64,000 nucleotides of DNA from Teretinema zuelzerae (GTDB lineage Bacteria > Spirochaetota > Spirochaetia > Treponematales > Treponemataceae): contig NZ_JAINWA010000003.1 in assembly GCF_021021555.1 (NCBI RefSeq), forward strand, positions 248,001 to 312,000, given 5' to 3'. Positions 34,623 to 43,216 of the stretch are shown here, piece by piece (the stretch's first letter is position 1; every line of letters begins with the position of its first letter). A program made the position numbers and the translations under genes. The notes below the pieces were generated by a model. The model did no database searches. It was given only the letters and a program-made list of their open reading frames with translations, and was not told the DNA's origin.

Positions 34623-36098
34623 CTATTCTTCGTCCTCATATTCAAAACTGAGACCAATACCACAATTAGGACATGTTGTCATATCGATCGTTATTCGTCC
34701 GCCGCATTCGGGACATTCGTATTCTTCTACAGCCGGAGATTCCTCAACAGGAGTTTCGCTTTCGGCGACAGAATCCGATGTCTCGATAACTTCAGGTTCT
34801 TCTTCGACAATATCAAAGGAATCCCTCATCAATTTACCGAGAAGAGTTATGTGTTCTTCCGTAATTCCGGAAATAGCTGAGAGTTGTTCTTCTCCGAGCG
34901 CTAACAAATCTCCTATTTTAAGTATATTGCCCTGAGACAGCAAAGCAGCAATCTCATCTGTAATTCCGGGCAAGTCGGCGATAGAAGATTCTTCGTCGAC
35001 AAACACTTCATCGGAGAACAGATCATTCGCGGCCTTGCGTGAATCCGCGGTAATATCCATTTCTGCGAACTGTTCATCGGTTTTAACATCGATGCTCCAG
35101 TCGGCCAGGCGGTTTGCAAGACGGACATTCAATCCCTGCTTGCCGATCGCCAGAGAAAACTGCGGTTCGGATACAACGGCCAAGGCTGAGCGTTTCGCTT
35201 CATCCATTATAACGACTTCATTCACTTCAGCCGGCGACAATGCGTTCCTGATGAAAACGCGCGGGTCCTCGTCGTATTTTAATACATCTATCTTCTCGCC
35301 CTCAAGCTCCCTGATGACAGCTTGAATTCGGACGCCCTTCAAACCGACGCATGCGCCGACAGGATCGACGTCGTCGCGGTTCGAAAACACCGCCACCTTA
35401 GTCCTGTAGCCGGGTTCGCGGACGATTTTATGGATCTCCACCGTTTTGTCGTATATTTCAGGAACTTCAAGCTCTAATATACGGCGCACGAAGTCGGGAT
35501 CGGTTCTTGAAAGAACAATCTGAAGTCCCGAGGGAGCTTTTTTCACCTCGGTAATCAAAGCCTTTATTCTGTCGTTAGGCCGGTAGGTTTCACGAGGAGA
35601 CTGGAATTTCTTCGGGAGTATGCCTTCAACTTTTCCGAGATCAACGTAAATATTGCCGTTTCTTTCGCGCTGATAGTAGCCGATGATAATCTCGCCGACC
35701 TTATCCTTATATTCCGAATGAAGGCTGTCCTTCTGAATATCGCGTATCGATTGATGAGCAGTCTGCTTGGCCGATTGCACGGAAATCCGGTCGAATTCGC
35801 GGGGGTCGACTTCGATCAACAGCTCGTCTCCGAGCTCGCACTCTGGATCGAGAGCCAGGGCTTCTTCAAGCTCGATTTCAATGACCGGATTATATACGCC
35901 ATCCACGATGGTCTTGCGGGAATATATCGATACGTCGGTTCTAGTCTCATTAAAGGTGACTACAGCATTATCGTTGGTTCCATACTTACGTTTATAAGCA
36001 GCCTTGAGGGTATCCTCAATCATTCTGAGAACCAAATCTTCGTCGATTCCTTTTTCTTGAACGAGTTGGCGGATCGCTTCTGCCATTTCTGCGGACAT
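34623..36098 (-). CDS. nusA: Transcription termination/antitermination factor NusA, with C-terminal zinc ribbon
   Basis: 491 residues. NusA binds RNA polymerase and nascent RNA and modulates pausing and termination. The order is an N-terminal polymerase-binding domain (1-130), S1 (about 135-200; GNIYVDLGKVEGILPKKFQSP), KH1 and KH2 (VGACVGLKGVRIQAVIREL; FSLAIGKQGLNVRLANRL), and a helix-hairpin-helix-like repeat (about 375-435; SIADLPGITDEIAALL). After an acidic linker, two CxxC pairs (C462/C465 and C476/C479) form a likely zinc ribbon, which standard NusA lacks. It lies 25 bases after rimP. Confidence 0.96.
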   Translation of the reverse strand: MSAEMAEAIRQLVQEKGIDEDLVLRMIEDTLKAAYKRKYGTNDNAVVTFNETRTDVSIYSRKTIVDGVYNPVIEIELEEALALDPECELGDELLIEVDPREFDRISVQSAKQTAHQSIRDIQKDSLHSEYKDKVGEIIIGYYQRERNGNIYVDLGKVEGILPKKFQSPRETYRPNDRIKALITEVKKAPSGLQIVLSRTDPDFVRRILELEVPEIYDKTVEIHKIVREPGYRTKVAVFSNRDDVDPVGACVGLKGVRIQAVIRELEGEKIDVLKYDEDPRVFIRNALSPAEVNEVVIMDEAKRSALAVVSEPQFSLAIGKQGLNVRLANRLADWSIDVKTDEQFAEMDITADSRKAANDLFSDEVFVDEESSIADLPGITDEIAALLSQGNILKIGDLLALGEEQLSAISGITEEHITLLGKLMRDSFDIVEEEPEVIETSDSVAESETPVEESPAVEEYECPECGGRITIDMTTCPNCGIGLSFEYEDEE

Positions 36099-36123
36099 GA
36101 AAAACTCCTTCCAGTCGGCCGCT

Positions 36124-36576
36124 TTACGCGGGGCTGACCAATTTTGCTTTTGCTATTTTATCGAAGGGAATTTCGATATCGCCTGAAGGCGTGGAAAGGC
36201 GCAACGCCTTCGAATCACAGGACGATATTGTCCCGTGCATCCAATCAGAGATATCGGTATTCCATACCTTCACAAGTTTTCCGGTGAATACCGTAAACTC
36301 AAATCCATTTTTGATGATTCTATCCAAACCGGGGGACATTACCTCAACGTACATATCCTGGGAGGACAGCAGAGCTTCCAGACGGGGAAGAAGCGCGCGA
36401 TGCACGCGGGTGCAATCAGCGATTCCCACGCCCTCAGGTCCGGCGATTACCATTCGAATATGCCATGTAGACTGCCTTTTAAAGGCGGTCAATTCAACTA
36501 TGTTGAATCCGAAACCCTTGACCAGGGGTTCGCAATCCATAAAATACGGAACTTTCTCCGGCGAGATGTATTCCAC
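36124..36576 (-). CDS. rimP: Ribosome maturation factor RimP
   Basis: 150 residues from a GTG start with AGGAG ten bases upstream. RimP helps assemble the 30S subunit. Family features seen are GFNIVELTAFKRQSTWHIRMVI, GIADCTRVHRALLPRLEAL, VEVMSPGLDRII and a C-terminal SH3-like domain ending in IPFDKIAKAKLV. First gene of the rimP-nusA-infB operon; its leader contains a strong promoter and, inside the transcript, a terminator hairpin. Confidence 0.93.
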   Translation of the reverse strand: MEYISPEKVPYFMDCEPLVKGFGFNIVELTAFKRQSTWHIRMVIAGPEGVGIADCTRVHRALLPRLEALLSSQDMYVEVMSPGLDRIIKNGFEFTVFTGKLVKVWNTDISDWMHGTISSCDSKALRLSTPSGDIEIPFDKIAKAKLVSPA

Positions 36577-36621
36577 TGCTTTTCAGCTCCTGAAAGGGGC
36601 GCCTGCGCGGCCCGCTTGATA

Positions 36622-36650
36622 TAAAAAAAGGAGCCGTTCGAACGACTCCC
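36622..36650 (-). terminator. Intrinsic terminator in the rimP leader (possible attenuator)
   Basis: On the minus strand a stem (GGAGTCGT pairing with ACGGCTCC, 36630-36649, one U-G pair) with a four-base loop is followed by seven T. It lies downstream of a strong promoter and 46 bases upstream of the rimP GTG, so it sits inside the operon leader. It also ends comF read-through. Confidence 0.85.
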
Positions 36651-36683
36651 GATTTTTTTAAAGGATAAAAATGTTCACTACTT

Positions 36684-36712
36684 ATAGTACCATAAGGAAA
36701 AAACACTGTCAA
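36684..36712 (-). promoter_or_regulatory. Strong promoter for the rimP-nusA-infB operon
   Basis: On the minus strand a perfect TTGACA (36707-36712) and TACTAT (36684-36689) are separated by exactly 17 bases. The predicted start is near 36677, about 100 bases before rimP and about 27 bases before the terminator stem. The -35 lies six bases after the comF stop. Confidence 0.8.
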
Positions 36713-36717
36713 CCGAG

Positions 36718-37457
36718 TCAATCATGGAAGAGCGTCAGGCCGTAAACGACACGGCTTCCCGCATTTTTTAACGCTTCCGCGCAGGATTCGAGCGTCGCGC
36801 CGGTGGTCATGAGATCATCGATAATAATCGCCGTTTCCGGCGCTCTTACGTTGAGACAGCTGATATTTCCCTTCATATTATGAAGACGCGCTTCACGGCC
36901 AAGGCTTTTTTGCTGTTCGCGAGCGGTTCGCTGAAGGATTCTTTCAATTTTTACATTGTGTTTGTTTTCTAAGATACGAGACAGCTCTTCGATTTGATCC
37001 CAGCCCTTAGAGCGTATTTTACCCGGCCGGGGGGGACTGGTACTATGGTTGCATGCAGTTTGATGTCGGGGATGGTTGAGAGGTTCTTATCGATTACAGA
37101 AGCGAATATTGCCGACAAGCCCCTGCATCCGTCGATTTTCCAGGATGTTAAAAGTCGCTGTCCGCCTCCGTCGTACGGAAAAAGAGGAATAATGCGATCC
37201 ATCGCAGACATCCAGGGCGTGGAAGCGCAGGAGCAGCAAACGCCTATTTCAGAAACAAGCGGCCTGCCGCACTTTGAGCACATATCGGTTTGGTTGCCGA
37301 AGAATGATTTTGATGCTGCGCTCTCCATCATGGATTGTCTGCACGAAGCGCATAATGGTTCGCCGTAATGGCACAAAACCGTTTTGCACGACAGACAAGG
37401 GACGGGCGAAAGAAAATAGCCCAAAGCATTTCTTATAATGGACGATATAGTTTGCAC
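36718..37457 (-). pseudogene. comF: ComF-family phosphoribosyltransferase, interrupted by a one-base deletion
   Basis: From GTG 37457 the first piece has an N-terminal cysteine-rich zinc region (CLSCKTVLC, CASC, CSKCGRP, CCSC), PYDGGGQRLLTSWKI and IVPVPP, then leaves frame after PPGRVKYALRAG. One extra C in the C7 run (37029-37035) gives PPRPGKIRSKGWDQIEELSRIL and continues to the PRPP loop IIIDDLMTTGATLES and a stop at 36718, a 246-residue protein of normal ComF length. ComF acts in DNA uptake in naturally transformable bacteria; in many others its role is unclear. It is preceded by mutS 61 bases away. Confidence 0.88.
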
Positions 37458-37518
37458 ACGGAATACATAGGGTTGTATTAGCGATTCAGGCGTGCCGAAA
37501 CGGCATCAAACTAAGGGA

Positions 37519-40140
37519 TTATGAGCCGGAAAGCTTCCGTTTCCATCCGTCGAGGTATGTAAGGGCCTGCAAGGGAGTGAGGGACTCTATCGATATGGAC
37601 AATAGTTCGTTCAAGATGAGCTCTTCTTCCGGAAAAAGCGAGGGGCCGAAGGAAATCGGCTTGGATTTCGCCTCTATGGCTGCATCGGGAACGGAAGATA
37701 ACGCGGAAGCTTCAGGAAAATCGTTTTCGCGAAGCTTGACGTATTTTTTCGCGGCTTCGAGAACTTGATCGGGGATCCCTGCCAGACGGGCGACATGAAT
37801 TCCGTAGGAGTTCGCCGAGGCTCCCGATCGCAACTTCTTCAAGAATACAACGGTTCCTTCGCTTTCCAGAACATCGAGACAGAAGTGAGCCAACCGCGGG
37901 AATTGAAGATGAGAGAGTTCGTGATAATGGGTGGCGAAGAGCGTTTTAGCTCCGATCGAATGCAAAAGATATTCAGTTACCGATCGGGCAATCGCAAGAC
38001 CGTCTTCAGTGGAGGTGCCCCGCCCTACCTCGTCCATTATCACTAAGCTTGATTTGGTCGCGGTGCGAAGGATATGCGCGGTTTCCGTCATCTCCACCAA
38101 GAAGGTCGATTCGCCGCGCGCCAGATTATCAGAAGCTCCCACCCTGCAAAAAATGCGATCCACAGGAGTTAACACGACGGACTCCGCCGGAACGAATGAA
38201 CCGAGCTGAGCCATGAGGGTTATCAGGGCGGTTTGACGAAGAAAGGTGCTTTTTCCGGCCATATTCGGACCGGTGATCAACGCGAACGAAGGAGCATCGG
38301 ATTCTGCCGCCGAATCAAGGGTTATCCCGTTCGGCACGAAGCTTCCCGAGGGCAGATGAAGCTCGACTACGGGATGCCGTCCTCCGCGTATATCCATAAC
38401 CCCTGAATCAGAGAACGCCGGTTTTGTCCAAGCATACAGCGTAGCGGCATGGGCGAACGACTGAAGCGCGTCGAGGCGGGAAATGCGTTTAGCGGCATAG
38501 GATAAAGTTTCAAGATCTGCCCCGACTCGAGCTCGAATTTCCAGAAAAAGCTGTTGCTCTAATTCGGTTATATTCGCATGAACTCCGTTCAGTTCGGTTT
38601 CGAGTTCAACAAGCCGGTCGGTCGTAAAGCGTTCGCCGTTGGAGAGCGACCTGCGGCGGATGAAATGAGAAGGAACAGCGTGAAGGTTGCCTTTTGAAAC
38701 TTCAAGATAATAACCGATCAGGCGGTTATAGCGAATTTTCAGATTCTGGATTCCGGTGTTATCGCGTTCTTCCGCGACATAGGCATCCAATACAGCTTGA
38801 GAATTGTCGCGCAAAGCCCTGAGTTCGTCCAAACGGGGAGACCAGCCGTCCTTAATGAGATTCCCTTCGGTCAAAAGAATCGAGCAATCTTCCTTCAGGC
38901 TTGAGGACAGAAGCTCTTTTAATTGAAGAATGCTGTCTGCTACGGCAGCTTCCATCCTGAAAGAAGCAGGAGCGTCGGAGGAGAATATCTGTTGTATCTT
39001 CAAAAAAGCTTCAAGTGATTGTTTCAGGGCGACCAGGTCTTTTCCATGAGCGCGCTCCATGGATACACGCGCGGCCAGTCGTTCGATGTCCAATACCGTT
39101 GAAAGATGATCCCTCAGCCGGGCAAGAAGGCGCTGAGAGCGATACAGATAGTCGACAAGACTATTGCGTTCTTCTATCGCGGAGCGATCGGTAAGCGGAT
39201 GATGGATCCAGGCGCGCAGCAAGCGGGCGCCCATTGCTGTACGGGTTTGATTGAGAACTTCGTACAAGGTATAGCTCGATGATCCGTCGCGAAGATTCTG
39301 TACGAGCTCGAGATTTTTACGCGTCGAATCGTCGATGGAAAGAAAATCCGTTTCGCCGTATACGGTGATTCCTGAAACATGGGACAAGGCGGCTCCGGCG
39401 GTTTGATTGAGATACTCGATGACCAGAGCGGCCGAGGCTACAAGCGGAGACGCTTCGGTTAATCCGAAAGACTGAAGGCTGGCAGTTCTAAAAGCGCCGC
39501 ATAAGCGCTTGTAAGCGGACTGCAGGTTGTAGCTCCACTCGGGATAGCGGTTAATCAACATCGAAGACTGGTCTGCGAGAGCTTCCGCCAATATCGGATA
39601 AGAGTCTCCAAGAGATTGAGGCACCAGAATCTCCCTGGGCTGAATCCGGCCCAGCTCCTTTCTGAATCGTTCAGGAGAATCGGGGCCGGAAAAAACCGTT
39701 CCCGCGAACTCTCCGGTTGTAACGTCTATATATGAATAAGCGCACACGCCGTCGGGAGAAACATAAAACGAGGCAAGATAGTTATTGACGTTCTGTTCAA
39801 GATATTCTTCTTCGACAGCGGTTCCGGGCGTGATTATTTCAACGACTTTCCGTTCGGCGATGCCTTTGCCCGGACCGGGAATCGTCAATTGCTCGCAGAT
39901 CGCAATTTTTTTCCCGGCTCTGAGAAGACGCGCAATATACACGCGGGAAGCGTGATACGGAATCCCGCACATAGGATTTCCCGCTCGCTGGGTGAGAGTG
40001 AGATTTAGTAAACGGCTGACTTCGATTGCGTCCTGATGAAACATTTCATAAAAATCTCCCAGCCTGAAGAAGAGCACCGCATCGCGATGATCTTCTTTGA
40101 TGCGAAGATACTGGGCCATCATGGGCGTTTGTTCAGACAT
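37519..40140 (-). CDS. mutS: DNA mismatch repair protein MutS
   Basis: 873 residues, normal length for MutS1, which detects mismatches and recruits MutL. The mismatch-binding segment FFRLGDFYEMF carries the conserved Phe and Glu near residues 33-40. The ATPase has Walker A GPNMAGKSTFLRQ, SLVIMDEVGRGTSTEDGLAIA and TLFATHYHEL. The C-terminal helix-turn-helix region (LVSYGIHVARLAGIPDQVLEAA type) is present. It lies 19 bases after skp. Confidence 0.97.
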   Translation of the reverse strand: MSEQTPMMAQYLRIKEDHRDAVLFFRLGDFYEMFHQDAIEVSRLLNLTLTQRAGNPMCGIPYHASRVYIARLLRAGKKIAICEQLTIPGPGKGIAERKVVEIITPGTAVEEEYLEQNVNNYLASFYVSPDGVCAYSYIDVTTGEFAGTVFSGPDSPERFRKELGRIQPREILVPQSLGDSYPILAEALADQSSMLINRYPEWSYNLQSAYKRLCGAFRTASLQSFGLTEASPLVASAALVIEYLNQTAGAALSHVSGITVYGETDFLSIDDSTRKNLELVQNLRDGSSSYTLYEVLNQTRTAMGARLLRAWIHHPLTDRSAIEERNSLVDYLYRSQRLLARLRDHLSTVLDIERLAARVSMERAHGKDLVALKQSLEAFLKIQQIFSSDAPASFRMEAAVADSILQLKELLSSSLKEDCSILLTEGNLIKDGWSPRLDELRALRDNSQAVLDAYVAEERDNTGIQNLKIRYNRLIGYYLEVSKGNLHAVPSHFIRRRSLSNGERFTTDRLVELETELNGVHANITELEQQLFLEIRARVGADLETLSYAAKRISRLDALQSFAHAATLYAWTKPAFSDSGVMDIRGGRHPVVELHLPSGSFVPNGITLDSAAESDAPSFALITGPNMAGKSTFLRQTALITLMAQLGSFVPAESVVLTPVDRIFCRVGASDNLARGESTFLVEMTETAHILRTATKSSLVIMDEVGRGTSTEDGLAIARSVTEYLLHSIGAKTLFATHYHELSHLQFPRLAHFCLDVLESEGTVVFLKKLRSGASANSYGIHVARLAGIPDQVLEAAKKYVKLRENDFPEASALSSVPDAAIEAKSKPISFGPSLFPEEELILNELLSISIESLTPLQALTYLDGWKRKLSGS

Positions 40141-40159
40141 GAAAACCTTTCGCGGTAAA

Positions 40160-40684
40160 TTACCTGCGGCCCGTCAAACTGCGGATTACTTTCTCGGTAA
40201 TGTCGACGGTGGGGCTGTACCAGAGAATTGAATTTCCTTCCTGGAGGCTTAAAACCATGCTGTATCCGTCTGCTTCGGAGATCTTTTTGATTTCATCGTA
40301 CAACATGGAATAAAAATCGTCGTCGGAAACAAGGCGTTTTTTCAAAGCATCAAGTTCCGCGTTTTTCACCTTGGAGTATTCAAGAAGAACTGAGGTTTTC
40401 GAGTCGATTTCCGAACTTAAGCGCGCGGAAAGGGCGTTGTCTCCCACAGTTTCGGCATCCACCTTTTTCTGTCTGAGATTTTTCACCTCTTCTGACATGC
40501 GTTTAATCTCGCCCTGATACTGTTCTTTTTTCGCTTCATAATCCCGTACATTCCGGGAATCCCGGTAAAAGGCTGTGTAAATTCGGGACGTATCTACCAC
40601 GCCGAAGCGGGTGATCTGCTGGGAAAAAAGAGAAGCCGAAAAAAGCGCTATCAGCAAACCGATGATTATTTTCTTATCAGACAT
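40160..40684 (-). CDS. skp: OmpH/Skp-family periplasmic chaperone
   Basis: 174 residues. A signal peptide (KKIIIGLLIALFSASLFS) is followed by GVVDTSRIYTAFYRDS, a long charged coiled coil (about 45-120; YEAKKEQYQGEIKRMSEEV) and a short C-terminal beta strand segment. In this family trimers hold unfolded outer-membrane proteins on their way to BamA. It is located directly after bamA, with 17 bases between, the usual context. Confidence 0.9.
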   Translation of the reverse strand: MSDKKIIIGLLIALFSASLFSQQITRFGVVDTSRIYTAFYRDSRNVRDYEAKKEQYQGEIKRMSEEVKNLRQKKVDAETVGDNALSARLSSEIDSKTSVLLEYSKVKNAELDALKKRLVSDDDFYSMLYDEIKKISEADGYSMVLSLQEGNSILWYSPTVDITEKVIRSLTGRR

Positions 40685-40701
40685 AAGTAACTCCGTAATT
40701 A

Positions 40702-43176
40702 TTATAGATTAGAAATATTAAAGGACAACACGAACTTCCAATCAGGACCGACCTTGTTGCCCCACTCGAATTCTCCGTCCTGGATTCTGAAGGTGTTCGC
40801 CAGCATAAGGCGCAGAGGAAACTGCGGAATCGAAAAACGGATGCTCGGTCCGAAGCTGCCGTAATAATCGTTCAAACTCAGGTTTGACAAATCAGACACG
40901 CTTTCCTTCACGGCGATACCCTCGAGGAACCAATCGCCCGCGATAACGCCGGGAACGAAGGGAACGCGGAACTCGAGCCGATGATCGAGCATTACGTTGC
41001 CTTTCAGATAGGAATAGAGGGTTGTCCATCCGTATCCGGTAAACATACCGTCGGGATACAGCTTGTTGGAATCGCTTACCGAAAGATCCGTGAACGGCAC
41101 CTGTACTGAAATAGACGAGTAGGCGGCCAGAATAAATTTGAGATTGAAGGATTCGGTGACCGGATAATCCAGAAGCTTCAGATAGCCTTCTGCCTTGGTG
41201 TCGAACTGGAAATAATAATCTGATTCGATTTCCGGAAGTATGCCGTTTACCGTAAACTGTTGGCTCGCGAACCATCCGGTCGTGGGATCGTAATAAATAT
41301 CGCGTCTATCGAGAGAAAGGCGGGTCCAGACCGAGTTTTCCCAGCCCCAGCTGCCGTGATGTTCGCGAATGCTTCTATCGGCTGGCCGGTAGAGGGTCGA
41401 ATCGTACATGTTGCGGAGAACGGAGAAGGTTACGCCGCCTTTCAGCGTTACGCTCGCAAGGCGGGGATTCCACCGATAGCCTGTCGACGAGCCGAGGCTG
41501 TAGCTCCATTGCTCGTATTGCATTCGGTACGAATCGTCGATGCTCGACGCAGACTCGTAGTCGGAGAGGGAATTGTACGGATCCGCGACGTAGTCGTCGT
41601 CGTCCTCGTTGTCGAAAAGAGGGAACACTTCGTCGCGGTAGGCGTACAGTTTCTTGTGGGACAGGGACAGATTAAAGCTTACCGTAAGAGGGCTTCCGAG
41701 AAACCAGTTTTCCGAATATCCCAGGGCGACGCTCTGCGTGTCGGGAGATGCGGTTATATTGGTCGAGAAGGTTTGTCCGTTGCCCATGAAGTTTTTATCT
41801 TCCCACTGCACAAAGGCGGAAAGCGGGAACGTATCCGCGTCGGTAACGCCTGAAAAGGTGACGCCGAACTGTACGGAAGCGGTCGACTGTTCCTCGAGAT
41901 TGATTACGATATCGACGAGATTCTCTTCGGAACCCTGGACAAGATCGGGGGCGACTACGGAGAAGTACCGGAGATTGTGGAGATTTCTCAGACTGTCCAT
42001 CAACTTGGATTTCGAGAAAATATCCCCGTCTTCGAGCAAAAGCTCCCGCTCGATAACCCTCAGCTTTGTTTTAGTATTTCCTTTGATAATGATGTGCTCA
42101 ATGTGGGAACGCTGGCTTTCCACGACGGTTATCACCCATGAAACACGTTTCTGCTCGGTGTTACGCAATTCCTGACGATTGATGTAGTTCGATGTATATC
42201 CGTTTTCAAAATAGACGTCCGCAACGGCCTGAAAACCCTCGTCGAACCTGTTCTGGTTCATGACATCGCCTTCGTTGAGGCGGATTTTCGATAAAAGCTG
42301 GTCGGTCGTGAAAATAGTATTGCCGGAAATAGTTGTCCCGCCGTAGGTATACTGGTCCCCTTCGTTTATTACAAAGGTGAGTTTGAGCAGGTTTTTATCC
42401 TCCGAGGAATCAGCGTCTACTTCCCGTATGACGGTTTCGATTTTCGCGTCGATATAGCCGCGTTCGGTGTAATAGCGGCGGATCGCGAGCTTATCGGCTT
42501 CAAGATCCATCTCCCTGAAGGTTCCGGGAGTAAGAAGCTTCGCTTCCTTAAGGGTCATTACTCCCCGAAGGTTTTTTGCGGCCATTACCCTGTTTCCTTC
42601 AAAATTAACTGCGGAAATGACGGTTTGCTTCCCTTCGGTTATGGTAAAACGGAAAACCAGCGATGAATCCTCTGAGGGAACGGCTTCGGAGACGATTTTT
42701 ACTCCGGCATAGCCTTTTTCCAGATAATAATCCCGAACGGAACGTTCGTCCATGCGGGCTTTAAGCTCGTTATAAATGTCGCCTTCTTTTAAGGCGATTT
42801 TTTCCAGCAACTCGCCCTGTCTGAGTTTTCTGTTTCCCTTGAACTCGATGCGGGAGATGACGGGAAGTTCGGCAACGGTGAACTGAAGATTAACGGTTTT
42901 CTTGTCGGGATCACCTGGAACGGCGATCGGATCTATGGTTTCAAAATACTCAAGAGCGTACATTTTCTGGAGGATTTCCCAGTAAAGCTCATCGGTAAAC
43001 GGTTTTCCGAGATAAGATGAAAAAACCCCGTCCAGTTCAGAACGGGCGATGTGTTTTAATCCGTTGAAGGTTACAGCCCGGATCGGCTTGTCCTGATACC
43101 AGTCGTCGGAAGTTTGAGCGTTTACTGCTCCGAGACAAAATACCAGCAAAAGCAGGGCAACCAATTTAGTGCGCAT
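40702..43176 (-). CDS. bamA: Outer membrane protein assembly factor BamA
   Basis: 824 residues. A signal peptide (about 1-20, cleaved near VNAQ) is followed by five POTRA domains (about 28-400, each with an ISRIEFKGN- or HIIIKGN-type strand) and a C-terminal barrel from about 420. BamA inserts barrel proteins into the outer membrane. The RGF motif region is not obvious, and the last residue is Leu instead of the usual aromatic. To my memory the T. pallidum orthologue is TP0326 in the same order with skp and mutS. It lies 40 bases after tamB. Confidence 0.95.
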   Translation of the reverse strand: MRTKLVALLLLVFCLGAVNAQTSDDWYQDKPIRAVTFNGLKHIARSELDGVFSSYLGKPFTDELYWEILQKMYALEYFETIDPIAVPGDPDKKTVNLQFTVAELPVISRIEFKGNRKLRQGELLEKIALKEGDIYNELKARMDERSVRDYYLEKGYAGVKIVSEAVPSEDSSLVFRFTITEGKQTVISAVNFEGNRVMAAKNLRGVMTLKEAKLLTPGTFREMDLEADKLAIRRYYTERGYIDAKIETVIREVDADSSEDKNLLKLTFVINEGDQYTYGGTTISGNTIFTTDQLLSKIRLNEGDVMNQNRFDEGFQAVADVYFENGYTSNYINRQELRNTEQKRVSWVITVVESQRSHIEHIIIKGNTKTKLRVIERELLLEDGDIFSKSKLMDSLRNLHNLRYFSVVAPDLVQGSEENLVDIVINLEEQSTASVQFGVTFSGVTDADTFPLSAFVQWEDKNFMGNGQTFSTNITASPDTQSVALGYSENWFLGSPLTVSFNLSLSHKKLYAYRDEVFPLFDNEDDDDYVADPYNSLSDYESASSIDDSYRMQYEQWSYSLGSSTGYRWNPRLASVTLKGGVTFSVLRNMYDSTLYRPADRSIREHHGSWGWENSVWTRLSLDRRDIYYDPTTGWFASQQFTVNGILPEIESDYYFQFDTKAEGYLKLLDYPVTESFNLKFILAAYSSISVQVPFTDLSVSDSNKLYPDGMFTGYGWTTLYSYLKGNVMLDHRLEFRVPFVPGVIAGDWFLEGIAVKESVSDLSNLSLNDYYGSFGPSIRFSIPQFPLRLMLANTFRIQDGEFEWGNKVGPDWKFVLSFNISNL

Positions 43177-43216
43177 CAGAAGAGCTCCTTAAGGGTGAAC
43201 TATATCATAAAACAGG

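Noticed and set aside
37458-37518. Small hairpin between mutS and comF as a terminator
   Set aside because: Only about five pairs and no T-run on the minus strand.
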